Shown here one piece after another: positions 10,373-21,200 of a stretch of DNA of 64,000 nucleotides. A model generated the notes under the pieces. The model ran no database searches, was not told the origin of the DNA, and saw only the letters and a program-made list of their open reading frames with translations. Origin of the DNA: Caenimonas sp. SL110 (GTDB taxonomy: Bacteria > Pseudomonadota > Gammaproteobacteria > Burkholderiales > Burkholderiaceae_C). Location of the stretch: NCBI RefSeq assembly GCF_001044395.1, contig NZ_JANU01000006.1:186001-250000 (forward strand). Reading direction: 5' to 3'. How positions within the stretch are numbered: the first letter of the stretch is position 1; each line of letters opens with the position of its first letter. Made by a program: the position numbers and the translations under genes.

Positions 10373-11416
10373 TTACTTGTACGCGATCGGCTTGCCGGCG
10401 CTGTCCTTGATCTCGGACCATGCCTTTTCGATCTGCGCTTTCACGGTGACTGGCATCGGCACGTAGTCGAGGTCGTCAGCCGTCTTGTCGCCGTTCTTCA
10501 TCGCCCAGTCGAAGAACTTGAGCGCTGCTGCCGCCTCTGCCGGCTTGTCCTGGACCTTGTACATGATGACGTAGGTCGGGTTGGTGAGCGGCCATGCATC
10601 CTTGCCCGGCTGGTCGGTGGTGATCTGGTAGAAAGTCTTGTTCCAGTCGGCGCCCGCTGCAGCGGCCTTGAAGGCGCTGTCGCTCGGTGGCACGAAGTTG
10701 CCGTCGCGGTTCTTGAGCAGCGTGTAGGTCATCTTGTTCTGCTTGACGTAGGCGTACTCGACATAGCCGATCGAGTTGGGAAGACGGCCCACGAAAGCGG
10801 CGACGCCTTCGTTGCCCTTGCCGCCTGCGCCCGTGGGCCAGTTCACTGCGGTGCCTTCGCCGACCTTGGCTTTCCAGTCAGGGCTGACCTTGGACAGGTA
10901 ATTCGTGAAGATGAAGGTGGTGCCCGATCCGTCAGCGCGGCGCACTGGCGAGATCGCCGCGTCAGGCAACGGCACGCCCGGGTTGAGCGCTGCAATCGCG
11001 GGGTCGTTCCACTTGGTGATCTTGGCCAGGTAGATATCGGCGAGCACCTGGCCCGTCAGCTTCATCTGGCCGGGTGCGATGCCCTTGATGTTGACGACAG
11101 GAACCACGCCGCCGATCACGGTCGGGAACTGCATCTGGCCCTTCTTGGCCAGGTCTTCGTCCTTGAGCGGCATGTCGGATGCACCGAACGCAACCGTCTT
11201 GGCGTCGATCTGGCGAATGCCAGCGCCGGAGCCGACGGACTGGTAGTTGATGCGGATGCCGGTGGCCTTGTTGTAATCGGAAGCCCACTTGGCATACAGG
11301 GGCGCCGGGAAGGTTGCGCCTGCGCCGGTGACTTCCTGGGCCTGCGCCACGGATGCAAGGCCCGTCAGGGAGAAAGCTGCTGCGCCGAGCAGAGCGGTAC
11401 GAATGCGAAACGTCAT
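10373..11416 (-). CDS. pstS: Periplasmic phosphate-binding protein PstS
   Basis: High-affinity phosphate receptor of the Pst transporter, 347 residues. The signal peptide spans about residues 1-26, with cleavage likely after AQA. The mature protein starts EVTGAGATFPAPLYAKWA and carries phosphate-site elements such as VGSGAGIRQID, FGASDMPLKDED and RRADGSGTTFIFTNYL. First gene of the pstSCAB-phoUBR operon, with a Pho box 54-71 bases upstream of its ATG. Confidence 0.97.
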   Translation of the reverse strand: MTFRIRTALLGAAAFSLTGLASVAQAQEVTGAGATFPAPLYAKWASDYNKATGIRINYQSVGSGAGIRQIDAKTVAFGASDMPLKDEDLAKKGQMQFPTVIGGVVPVVNIKGIAPGQMKLTGQVLADIYLAKITKWNDPAIAALNPGVPLPDAAISPVRRADGSGTTFIFTNYLSKVSPDWKAKVGEGTAVNWPTGAGGKGNEGVAAFVGRLPNSIGYVEYAYVKQNKMTYTLLKNRDGNFVPPSDSAFKAAAAGADWNKTFYQITTDQPGKDAWPLTNPTYVIMYKVQDKPAEAAAALKFFDWAMKNGDKTADDLDYVPMPVTVKAQIEKAWSEIKDSAGKPIAYK

Positions 11417-11453
11417 GGGTTCACCTCAGGTTGGTTGTGACTGCGTTGACGCG

Positions 11454-11487
11454 ACTCTAAGAATGTTTTGTGACATCTACGTGACAG
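11454..11487 (-). promoter_or_regulatory. Pho box and -10 of pstS
   Basis: Reading the minus strand, CTGTCAC-GTAG-ATGTCAC at 11487-11470 matches the two-repeat PhoB box (7+4+7; consensus unit CTGTCAT). Ten bases further on is TAGAGT (11459-11454), a 4/6 match to TATAAT. In known Pho promoters the box replaces the -35 and the -10 sits about 10 bases downstream, as here. Confidence 0.85.
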
Positions 11488-11491
11488 GGTT

Positions 11492-11547
11492 TTGTCACGA
11501 TTTTGACTTGCCGCCGTCATGTATTTGTCACGGCCTTTATCTAAGCT
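11492..11547 (+). promoter_or_regulatory. Tandem Pho boxes and -10 of the fasciclin gene
   Basis: On the plus strand four 7-mers start at 11492, 11503, 11514 and 11525, exactly 11 bases apart: TTGTCAC, TTGACTT, CCGTCAT, TTGTCAC. The last pair matches the PhoB box well; the second unit is weak (4/7). A -10-like TAAGCT (11542-11547) lies 10 bases after the array; TATCTA at 11538 is an alternative. The array is divergent from the pstS box. Confidence 0.75.
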
Positions 11548-11576
11548 CGGCGGCAACAAATCCACTGGAGGAACCC

Positions 11577-12062
11577 ATGTTCAATGCCCGCCTTGCCATC
11601 TTCGCACCCCTGGTCCTTGTCGCTGCATGCGCAACGCAACCCAACAGTACCCCGGTCAGTGTCGCCGACACGATCGCCCGCGACCCGAACCTGAGCACGC
11701 TGAGCGGCCTGGTCGTCAAGGCCGGCCTGTCCGATACCCTGAAGGCTGCCGGCCCTTACACCGTGTTCGCGCCGACCAATGATGCGTTCAAATCCGTTCC
11801 GGCCAAAACAATGGATGAGCTGGCAGCCAATCCGGCACGCCTGAAGGCCGTTCTCAGTTACCACGTGCTGCCGGCCAAGGTCACCGCAGCGCAAGTCAAG
11901 CCGGGCAATGCCAAGACCGCCCAGGGTGCCAACATCGCGCTCTCCAAGGCAGGCGAGTTCGTCACGGTCGAAGACGCGATGGTCCAGAAAGCCGACATCA
12001 TGGCCACCAACGGCGTCGTGCACACGGTTGACCGCGTGCTGATGCCGCCTGCAGCTCGCTGA
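11577..12062 (+). CDS. Fasciclin-domain lipoprotein
   Basis: A 161-residue protein with a lipoprotein signal (hydrophobic segment, lipobox-like VAAC with Cys18) followed by a single fasciclin (FAS1) domain; YTVFAPTNDAFKSVP and the C-terminal NGVVHTVDRVLMPP are the conserved H1 and H2 boxes. FAS1 domains mediate adhesion or extracellular binding; the ligand is unknown. ATG at 11577 is preceded by GGAGG with 5-base spacing. The Pho-box array just upstream suggests induction by phosphate starvation. The next gene starts 4 bases after its stop. Confidence 0.9.
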   Translation: MFNARLAIFAPLVLVAACATQPNSTPVSVADTIARDPNLSTLSGLVVKAGLSDTLKAAGPYTVFAPTNDAFKSVPAKTMDELAANPARLKAVLSYHVLPAKVTAAQVKPGNAKTAQGANIALSKAGEFVTVEDAMVQKADIMATNGVVHTVDRVLMPPAAR

Positions 12063-12066
12063 TCAG

Positions 12067-13200
12067 GTGAAGCGCTTTTCCATGAATCGCCGGGAGGTCC
12101 TCCTGGCGGGCGGCGCCTTGGCGCTGACAGGCCTCGCAGCCGCCCAGTCGGCCAAATCGCCGGGCGGGCGCGGCCTGGTCGTGGTGCAGGTCAGCGACAC
12201 ATCGGCCGGCCAGCAGGATGTCTCGAAAGACTTCGTCATCGGATCGCGCGCTGCCTGGCAGGACATCAACGCCCGGGGCGGTGTGCGCGGGCGCCAGGTG
12301 GCGCACCAGTCGATCGAAGTCGATGGCACCGCAGCAAGCATGAAGGCGGCCGTCGCCAGCATCAAGGAGAACGCCGCCTGCGTGGTCCTGTCCGGCACAG
12401 CCGGCGACATCGCCGCGGGCCAGCTCACTGCGGCGCTGCGACAGGACCAGGTAGCCATTGCACATGCCGCGCCCTGGCTGCAGAACTCCTCCGGCGAGAT
12501 CGACGAGCGCACCTTCCCGATATTTGCCGCGCGCCAGCAACAGATGGCGCACGCACTGAAGTCCCTGTCGGTGATGAGCGTCCAGGAAGTGGGCGTCATC
12601 TACGCAACATCGGTGGAATACGCTGCCTACCAGGAAGACTTCTCGCGTACTGCAGCCGACCTCAAGCTGCGGCTGCAGACTTATCGGGCCAACGGCGATC
12701 TCGCGCAGCTCGGCCGCAAGCTGACCCAGACGACGCCAGCCATCTTGCTGTTTGTCGGCGGCACGCCTGAGCTGGTGCAATTCACGCAGGGGCTGGAGAC
12801 GCAATCGCGCCAGCGCTATGTCGTTGCACTGGCCGATGTCAACCTGCAAACGATGGTGCAGATGGGCGCCGCTCGCCACACACCGGTGATCGCGACCCAG
12901 GCAGTGCCGATGGTCAACGCGACCTTGCCAGTCGTGCGGCAGTATCGCGAGGTGCTCGGCCGCCTGTTCGACGAGCCGCCCACGCCGCTCAGCCTGGCCG
13001 GTTTCATCGCTGCGCGCTACACCTATGAAGTGTTGAACGACATCGAAGGGGCCATGACGCGCCAGAACGTGCTGGCGGCCTTCCAGCGGCGCGCGAACGT
13101 CGACATCGGCGGTTATCGCGTGAGCTTCGATCCGCGCCGCCGCAGCGGGACCTTTGTCACGCAGAGCATGCTCACGATGGACGGACGAGTGATCGGCTGA
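12067..13200 (+). CDS. ABC-type periplasmic substrate-binding protein, Leu/Ile/Val-binding (Peripla_BP_6) fold
   Basis: The 377-residue protein has an N-terminal export signal with twin arginines (NRREVLLAGGALALTGLAAA), then a two-lobe periplasmic-binding fold (VSKDFVIGSRAAWQDINARG, later LAGFIAARYTYEVLND). Such proteins bind amino acids or related small molecules. No permease or ATPase lies nearby, so it may be an orphan receptor. Starts are GTG 12067 (used) or ATG 12082; neither has a good ribosome site. It begins 4 bases after the fasciclin stop, so it probably shares that Pho-controlled transcript. Confidence 0.75.
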   Translation: MKRFSMNRREVLLAGGALALTGLAAAQSAKSPGGRGLVVVQVSDTSAGQQDVSKDFVIGSRAAWQDINARGGVRGRQVAHQSIEVDGTAASMKAAVASIKENAACVVLSGTAGDIAAGQLTAALRQDQVAIAHAAPWLQNSSGEIDERTFPIFAARQQQMAHALKSLSVMSVQEVGVIYATSVEYAAYQEDFSRTAADLKLRLQTYRANGDLAQLGRKLTQTTPAILLFVGGTPELVQFTQGLETQSRQRYVVALADVNLQTMVQMGAARHTPVIATQAVPMVNATLPVVRQYREVLGRLFDEPPTPLSLAGFIAARYTYEVLNDIEGAMTRQNVLAAFQRRANVDIGGYRVSFDPRRRSGTFVTQSMLTMDGRVIG

Positions 13201-13284
13201 TCGCAAGCCATTGGTGTTGTCGCGCCAGCACCGACACACGGCCGGCAAGTGCGATGCTATGCTGGCCGCAACCCCTTTCCCCGC

Positions 13285-14769
13285 ATGCAAAACGGAACCC
13301 TGCTCGCCGCCGTCGACCTCGGCTCCAACAGTTTCAGGCTTGAAATCGGTCGACTCGACCACGGCCAGATCCATCGCACCGAGTACCTCAAAGAGACCGT
13401 CCGGCAAGGCAACGGCCTGGATGAGTCACGCAACCTCACGCCCGACGCCATGCAGCGCGGCTGGGACTGCCTGGCCCGCTTCGGCGAGCGGCTGGCGGGC
13501 TTTCGCAAGTCGCAGGTGCGGGCAGTCGCCACGCAGACCCTGCGCGAGGCGCGCAACCGCGATGAATTTCTTGCCCGTGCGAACCAGGTCCTCGGCTTTC
13601 CGATCGAGGTGATTTCCGGGCGCGAGGAAGCGCGCCTGATCTATCAGGGCGTGGCCCGCCTGCTGCCGCAGTCCGACGAGCGCCGCCTGGTGGTGGACAT
13701 CGGCGGACGCTCCACCGAACTCATCCTGGGGCAGCGGTTCGACGCGCAGGTCGTGGAGAGCTATCGGGTGGGTAGCGTGGCCTGGTCGATGAGATATTTT
13801 CCGAATGGTGCGTTCACCGAACAGGCGTTCGCGCAGGCCGAAATCGCCGCCAAGGCGGTGCTCGACGAAGCGCTCACAGCCTACGACCGCAGCCGCTGGG
13901 ACCTCGCCTATGGCTCGTCGGGAACGATTGGCGCCGTCGCGGACATCCTGGCTGTCTCCGGCAGGCCGGGCGGCGTCGTCACGCGCGAGGGTCTTGACTG
14001 GCTGCGCGAACAGTTGCTGTCCGCACGCACCGCCGACCGCGTCCGCATCGAGGGCCTGAAAGAAGACCGCAGGCCGGTGATCGGCGGCGGCCTGAGCGTG
14101 CTGCTGGCAGTGTTCGACCTGCTGGGCATCGACAAATTGCATGCCGCCCAGGGCGCGTTACGCCACGGCGCGCTTTACGACCTGCTCGACCGCGAGCATG
14201 GCGAGTCAGACATCCGCTCCACCACCGTGAAGCGGCTCGCTGCCAAGTTTGAAGCCGACACCGCCCAGGCGCAGCGGGTCGGCAAGGTCGCGCGCCACTT
14301 CCTGAGGCAGCTGCGCGCGGGTGACGATCCGGCCGAACTCGAAGGGCTGGAGCGCAAGCTCGAATGGGCCGCGCAATTGCACGAAATCGGCAGCGTGATC
14401 TCGCACAGCGACTATCACAAGCACGGCGCCTACATCCTGGATAACGCAGACGCAGCGGGCTTCGCGCAGCCCGAACTGCACCGGCTGGGACTGCTGGTGC
14501 TGGGCCATCGCGGCAAGCTGCGCAAACTTGCAGCGGACTTCGAAGACGAGGAGTTCGTCCACCAGTTGCTGGCGCTGCGGCTGGCGGTCGTGCTGTGCCA
14601 CGCGCGGCGCGAGCCGGACCTCAAGGGCATACAGGTCCGGGCGCTGCGGCGCGAAGTCACGATCGCGCTTCGCACCGAATGGAAGAAGGCGTATCCGCAA
14701 TCAGCGCACCTGCTTGGCGAAGAGGTCGTTGCCTGGCAAAAAACACCCTGGGTGCTGGCAGTCTCCTGA
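13285..14769 (+). CDS. ppx: Exopolyphosphatase (Ppx/GppA family)
   Basis: Hydrolyses inorganic polyphosphate (or pppGpp) from the chain end. The 494 residues have the ASKHA phosphatase fold: LLAAVDLGSNSFRLEIGR (phosphate-1), VVDIGGRSTELILG (phosphate-2) and a C-terminal HD-like region (ELHEIG-type AAQLHEIGSVISHSDYHKHG). ATG at 13285 gives the family N-terminus; a longer frame to 13249 adds 12 unrelated residues. It lies 84 bases after the binding-protein gene and has its partner enzyme ppk1 12 kb away. Confidence 0.92.
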   Translation: MQNGTLLAAVDLGSNSFRLEIGRLDHGQIHRTEYLKETVRQGNGLDESRNLTPDAMQRGWDCLARFGERLAGFRKSQVRAVATQTLREARNRDEFLARANQVLGFPIEVISGREEARLIYQGVARLLPQSDERRLVVDIGGRSTELILGQRFDAQVVESYRVGSVAWSMRYFPNGAFTEQAFAQAEIAAKAVLDEALTAYDRSRWDLAYGSSGTIGAVADILAVSGRPGGVVTREGLDWLREQLLSARTADRVRIEGLKEDRRPVIGGGLSVLLAVFDLLGIDKLHAAQGALRHGALYDLLDREHGESDIRSTTVKRLAAKFEADTAQAQRVGKVARHFLRQLRAGDDPAELEGLERKLEWAAQLHEIGSVISHSDYHKHGAYILDNADAAGFAQPELHRLGLLVLGHRGKLRKLAADFEDEEFVHQLLALRLAVVLCHARREPDLKGIQVRALRREVTIALRTEWKKAYPQSAHLLGEEVVAWQKTPWVLAVS

Positions 14770-14806
14770 GCACCACGGCCGTGCCTGCCAATTGGCCGTA
14801 TCTGAA

Positions 14807-14831
14807 AACGGTATAAACTGTATAAACCGTT
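14807..14831. promoter_or_regulatory. Putative operator/promoter with inverted and direct repeats
   Basis: The outer inverted repeat AACGGT (14807-14812) / ACCGTT (14826-14831) encloses two direct copies of GTATAAAC (14811-14818 and 14820-14827). The second also offers a TATAAA -10. It lies 19 bases upstream of the GTG of the following gene, which encodes a ribbon-helix-helix-like domain. Confidence 0.4.
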
Positions 14832-14849
14832 AATTTCAGGGCAACACCC

Positions 14850-15275
14850 GTGGCAACCACGAAGAAGGTCCCGGCCGGCAAAGTCAACGCAACAGCGAAG
14901 AAGGCAGCAGCAAAGAAGGTAGCGGCCAAAGCCAAACCCGCTCAGGTGGCCAAACCCGCGCGAACGGCCAAGCCAGCTCCAGAGCCTGCGCCGGCGGCCA
15001 CAGCCCCGGCGCCATCCACCCGCATTCCCGCAGCCGTCCCACCTGCCAAGCCCAAAAAGGCCAAGCTCGTGCGCGACAGCTTCACCATCCCCAAGCCCGA
15101 ATACGCCGTTCTCGACGAACTGAAGCAGCGGGTGGCCCGGGCAGGTTTGTCGGCCAAGAAAAGCGAACTGCTGCGCGCCGGCATCAAGGCGCTTGCCGCG
15201 ATGTCCGACAGCGCCCTGCTTGCAGCCGTGGCGGCCGTTCCTGCGATCAAGACCGGACGCCCCGCCAAGGACTAG
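14850..15275 (+). CDS. Lys/Ala/Pro-rich protein with C-terminal ribbon-helix-helix-like domain
   Basis: The 141-residue protein has two parts. Residues 1-70 are a histone-H1-like low-complexity tail rich in Lys, Ala and Pro. Residues about 74-120 (DSFTIPKPEYAVLDELKQRV, then KKSELLRAGIKAL) look like a beta strand plus two helices of a ribbon-helix-helix DNA-binding domain. It probably binds DNA as a nucleoid-associated protein or repressor; this is inference. Start GTG 14850. It ends 2 bases before the oppositely oriented nuclease gene. The upstream repeat could be an autoregulatory site. Confidence 0.6.
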   Translation: MATTKKVPAGKVNATAKKAAAKKVAAKAKPAQVAKPARTAKPAPEPAPAATAPAPSTRIPAAVPPAKPKKAKLVRDSFTIPKPEYAVLDELKQRVARAGLSAKKSELLRAGIKALAAMSDSALLAAVAAVPAIKTGRPAKD

Positions 15276-15277
15276 CC

Positions 15278-18200
15278 TCACCCAGGCATGACTTCGAACA
15301 TGAAACTGTTCGGGTTCAGCTCGCCCTGGGCAACGCCAAGCAGCGTCAGGTAGTTGCCGCCGCCCAGGTCGATGACGGCATTGCCCCACTCGTAGCTGGT
15401 CGCGGCCAGCGCCTGTGATGGCGTGGCGATTGCGCTCTTGTTCAGGCCCATCTCCAGCAGGATGCGGTCGTCCGCGTCGAAGTCGGTCACCACATCGATT
15501 CCGCTACCCGAGCTGAAGCTGAAGAGGTCGGAGCCGCGTCCGCCCGACAGGCGGTCAGCACCTGCGCCGCCATCGATGGTGTCGTCGCCCTGGCGGCCCT
15601 GCAGCACGTTGTCCAGGTCATTGCCCTGCAGCCAGTTGTCCAGCTTGTTGCCGATGCCTTCCACGCCGCCGCCGACAAGCACCAGGTCTTCGACATTCCT
15701 GGCCAGATCGACGCTTTGCGCGCTGCTGTAGACGGTGTCATGACCCGCATCTTCCAGTTCCTCCACGCGATCGGGGCTGCCATCGACAAAGTAGCTGTCA
15801 TCGCCCTCGCCGCCGCGCAGCGTGTCACGCCCGCCGCCGCCACGCAGCTCGTTGTCGCCTGAGTTGCCGTCGATGCGGTTGGGACCTGCATTGCCGGTGC
15901 CGGCGATGTCGCCGTCACCCAGCAGGATGAGCTTTTCGACGTTGGCGCCCAGCGTGTAGGTGATGTAGCTGTATACGGTGTCCTTGCCCTCTGCCTCGAA
16001 TTCGATGACCTCGTCGCCCACCTCGCGCACGATGAACCTGTCGTTGCCGGAGCCACCCGCCATGCTGTCGATCCCCGCGCCGCCATCGATGGTGTCGCGA
16101 CCGCTGCCGCCCTCCAGCGTGTCGCTGCCAATGTCGCCCAGCAGGAAATCATCGTCCGATGTCCCGCTGATCACCGTTCCCGAATCGAGGTTCAGGCCGA
16201 TGAGGATGGGGTTGTGGTCGCTGGAGCGATACGCATCGGGCGAATAGAACAGCGAGTCCTGTGTTGTGCTCTTGAACTCGGTGTTGTAGTCGAGCACGCC
16301 CGGCTCCTGCGCGTTGATGCCCCACTTGTAGGTACCCGCGACCTGGCCCGTCAGCGAGTCGCTGGACAGGGCGTGATCGAGCGAGCCCCAGAGGCCGTCG
16401 AACGAATAGGAGTAGCCGGTCGACACCTTGTCGTAGCCATTGGCTTCGAGATAGGTGATGGGGTCTTCCATGCCGTAAGCGTTCAGGTCACCGATGAGGA
16501 GCACGTCCGAATCGGCGGTGCCAGTCGGGTTGGTCGCCAGCCACGCGGTGAGTTGCTGAGCCGCTTCCATTCGCGCCAGGTTGTTGGCGCCCTGCCCGTC
16601 GCCGATGTCGGGGTCGATGACGCTGCCCTTGGACTTGAAGTGATTCACGACCACGGTGAAGATTTCGTCGTCAGCATTCGAGCGGAAGGTCTGCGCAACC
16701 GGCACGCGACTGCCGTACGTTGCAGTGAACGCATCCCACGCAGGATCGGTCACGTCCGGCACGGCGGCGCTGCCCACTGGCGTGACGCTTGCGGGCTTGT
16801 ACACGATGGCAACCATGATCGCGTCGTCACCGGCCGTCGGCGCAGGCGCGCCGTTGCCGTCGATGTAGGCACCGGAGATGTAGGCGTACGTTCCCGCGCC
16901 TGCAATCGCGTTGAGCGCATCGACCAGCGAGTCGATGGCGCTTGAGCCATCGGCAAAGCCGTTGTTCTGCATCTCCATCAGTCCGACGACATCGGCATCG
17001 AGCGACAGCAGGTTCGCAACGATCTTGTCTTGCTGGCGATCGAACTCCAGGGCGTTGTTGGCGCCGCGTCCTTCGTGCGTGGTGCCGTTGGGTGTCGTGA
17101 AATTCGCCGAACCCAGCGTGGTGAAGTAGTTCAGCACATTGGCCGAAGCGATCTTGATTTCCGCGTTGGCAATCGCATCGGGTATGTCATCTACGGTCGG
17201 GCGCGCATCGCCCTGGAAGTTGACGGTGGTCGTCGAATGGATGCGATAGGTCGTCTCGTAGCCCAGCTCGCTGCCACTGGCGAACTGATCGACCACGCCT
17301 GTCACCGACTGCACCCAGTCGCCCGCGCGCAAGGTGTTGGCAGCCGTGAGCGGATTGCCGCCTCGTCCCAGCGTCAGGGGATCGGGGTTCTGCGCGGAGT
17401 TGCCGTCGTCCAGGATGATCTGGTCGCCCTGAACCTGCGCAAGCCATGCCGCGTAGCCGCTGGTGCTGGGCGCATGCGTTTCGCTGTAGGTCGCGATCAG
17501 CTCGTCCGAAGTCAGCGTGACCTGGCCGTATCGTGCGAGGTTGAAGTTGTCAGTGACGACGAGCTTGCCGCCATCGGATGCAGAACTGATGCTCACCAGC
17601 ATGCCTTCCACCGCCTCCCAGTTGACCTGGCTTGCCTGTGGCAGCGTGATGCCCATTGCAGCCGGCAGCATGGCTGCGCCGCTGTGATCAGTGACGACAG
17701 AAAAGCCCGTCAGCGTGGTCATTTCGGTGACGCCGCTGAACTCGGCAACCGAACCGGTGACACGCACGATATCGCCCACCGTGCCCCCTGTCAGGCCCGC
17801 AGGAACCGTGTTGCCGTAGAAGACGAAGACGCCCTCGGAGGTGGCGGCATTGCCGTCGACATCAGCCGCTTCCTCCTGCACATAGAACCCCTTCAGGTTG
17901 GGCATCCATGCGGTGACCACACCTTCAATCGTCACGCCGCTCTGGCCTGCCATGGCCGAAGCCGTGCCCGATCCCTGCACCGCAGAGATCTTCGTGACGA
18001 GCACATCGTCGGTCACGATGGTGCCGACTGCTGTTGCCTGGACCAGCGACGCACCGGCAGCGCCGGAGAGCGTCACGGTGAATGCTTCGGATGCCTCGAT
18101 GTCGAGGTCACCTGTCACATTGACCGTGATGGTCTTGACCGTCTCGCTTGCGCCGAAGTTCACCGTGCCGGACGGCAGCGTGCCGCCAAAGTCGGCTGCG

Positions 18201-21200
18201 CTCACCGCTGATCCGCTCACAGCCCAGTTGGCCGACGACGTGCCGGACACATCGCCTGCGCGCGTCACCGTGAAGCTGAATGATCTGGAACCCGAGTCGC
18301 CCTCTGGCTTGCTGGCATCTGCCGCAGCGATCGACATCACAGCCCCGTCGTAGCCTTCGATCTTCACGTCATCGACGCGCCACAGCGATGCGCTATCGCC
18401 AGCCGTGCCCGAGGACGTGTACTGGAACGCGAAGAACACGTTGTTGCCCGTGATCGCCGACAGGTTGATCAGGCCGGAGGGCGTGATGGTTTCGCTGTCC
18501 GTCGGTGAAGGCGTGTAGCTCAGTTCCGTCCAGGTCGCGGCGCTGGGCGTGCCGCTTCCGCTGTAGTTGCTGGACCAGAGCACGCGCAGCTCGGGGTCGG
18601 CCCCGGCTGCATCCGCGAAGTTGGTGAAGGTGGTGAAGCTCAGGTATTCGACATCGGTTTTCGTGAGGTCGAAGCCGCGCGAAATCAACCAGTCGTTGGC
18701 CGGGGCGGAGTCGCCGAAACCGTTGACTTCGGCGGTGCTGGTCGCGGAACTGCGCGTCCATGTGCGGGCGGCGTCTGCGTCCACACTGAACACGGTGAAG
18801 TCGCCCAGGGTCGTGCTGAAAGATTCCGTGTAGGGCGTCGTCACGCCCGCGCCGGCCGGTGCGCCGGGCGAGCCGACATTGCTGCCGGCCGCAAAGCCGC
18901 CGAGCTGGCCCGCTGCGGCTGCCTTGTAGGTCGCACCATCGACGGACTGCTCGCTCCAGACAATCGATGTGGTCGCGGTCGCGCCAACCGAGATACCGGC
19001 ATGACCTGCCACCAGCGCATTGCCATCCGCACGCACGGCAGCCGAGATGGTCGAACCATCAGAGGCCGTGATCGTTGTCGACTTGTAGCTGAGCGACGCA
19101 ACCAGCAGGCCGCCCGCATCAAAGACCGCCACTGCATCGCCGGGTGATCCGCCAAGGCCCGGCCCCCCGGTCGCAACGACCTTGATTCCATCGGACAAGC
19201 TACCCCAGCTGGTCCTGAAGGCGGCAGCATCAGCCGTGTTGACCACGATCATCTTCTGGCCAGCCGCAAGCGTCGTGCCGGAGGCAAACGAGGCGGCGGC
19301 TGCGTCATTGAAATTGGCGCTGTCGTCATCCCACTTCCAGCCTGTGAGGTCGATGGGCGTCGTGCCGTAGTTGTAGAGCTCGAAGAAGTCACCGCCAGCC
19401 GAATTCGAATTGAGTTCGGTGATGAGCAAACGAGGTGGCGGGCTCGTGGTGAAGTTGAAGCTGGTGTTGGCCAGGCCGGTCCATGCATTGCCCGCGTGGT
19501 CCATCACCGCGCCGTTGTCCGCGTGAACGTAGTAGGCCGTGGTCGACAGCAGGTTCGCAGACGGATTGATCGTGACCGCGTTGTAGTTGAACGCAACGTT
19601 CGCCGCATTCACCGAAATCGTCTCGACGATGCTGTCGTCAGCGGCCTTGCGAATGACGAAGTTGCCCGTGCCACGCACCACGCCCTCGTCGAACTGCAGC
19701 ACGATGTTGGCTGCAACACCAACTGTGGCGGAGCCGGTGGATGGACTGGTGCCTGCCAGCACCGGCGCCGCTGTGTCGGTGACGTTCGCGCCGAGCGTGA
19801 CCCAGTTGCCCTGGAACTGTTGCAGGCCCGGCGCGAGGTCTTTGGAGACCAGCGTCTGTCCAGCCCAGATCGTGTCGCCGTTGTCCTGCAGCAGTTGCAC
19901 CAGCGTGCCCTGGGCGGTGCTCTGCACTTCCACGATGGACTCGAAGCTGCCGCCTGTCGTGTCGCGCAGCGCGTCGAGGTTGACATCGAGTTGCGTCGCC
20001 GTGCTGCTCGTGCCGTCCCAGCGGAAGATGCGAAAGTCATGGGTGACCAGCGATGTCGCGCCGGCAGCCGGACCGGCAACGATCAGGTAATCGCCGCCCG
20101 TCGCGGCCTTCTCGATGGAGCGGATGCCCCGGCCGCCCAGATCCAGTTCGAAGGGCGCGCCGAAAACCGGCGATCCTTCCAGCAACCCCGCAAGGTTGAC
20201 CGGCACGATCAACGCATCGGTGCGAGCCACGCCGTCAGCTTGCGGCGCGCGAAATGCGATGAACAGCTGCGTGCCGTCCTGCGATGCAGTGAGGCCCTCG
20301 ATCGAAAACCCGTTCACGCCTTCGGGCACCACACCGGCGGCAGCGGAAGCCGTGAAGCCGAAGTAATTGGCGCCAAGGGCGTGTGCATTGGAGCTGTCCC
20401 AGGTGGCCAGCGCTGCTTCGAGACCGGTGAACTTGCCCACGTAGTTGAACTGCGTGGCAGCGCCCGTGCCGCTGACAGTCACAGCAAAGATCGCTTCACG
20501 TGCGTTGTCTTCCCCGCCCGACTTGGTGTTGCTGTGGGAACCGGTGAAGTACAGCGTGTCGCCGATGCGCGTGCCACCTTCCAGGTCCAGTTCGCCTGCC
20601 AGCATCGGGCCGTTGGTTTCGTAGCTCCACTCGGCGACTGCCGGGCCGCCACTGCGTGGGTAGACGCGCAGCACATTGGCCTCGTCATCGGCCACCACCA
20701 TCCAGCTGGCATCGAGCGCAAGGGCCGTCGACGCGTCCGAGCTGCCTTCAGTCGTGCTGGCATTCGGCGTGAACGTCTGCACGGCCACGGGTGCGACGGT
20801 GGGGCTGCTGGTCACGCTGATGTCGTCGATGCCGACCCACTCGTCGCTGCCGGTCGCATTGGTCGTGATGATGCGAACTTCAACCTGCGCCTGCCCGTTC
20901 ACTTCAGCGGGCAAGACGACCGAGATGCTGTTGGTCTGGGTCGCCACGCTGGGGCCGGTGGTCGCGTCGGCCACATAGGCGGCAGGCACGTTGACGAATG
21001 AACCCGTGCCGCCAATGCGGTACTGCAATGCGACCTGCTGCACGGCGTTGTCCACCGCGCCATCGACGTCGCGCAGCAGGTAGCTCACGGTGACGCTCTC
21101 ACGTCCTGTCGCATTGAGATAGATCACCAGGTTGGGCGCATCGGCGGTGCCGGAGCCTTGCAGGGCGACAACCGGATTGGTGATCGCAAACTCGGCGACG

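Noticed and set aside
13217..13263. Promoter before ppx (TTGTCG ... TATGCT)
   Set aside because: The spacing between the hexamers is far too long (35 bases) and no better -35 is present.
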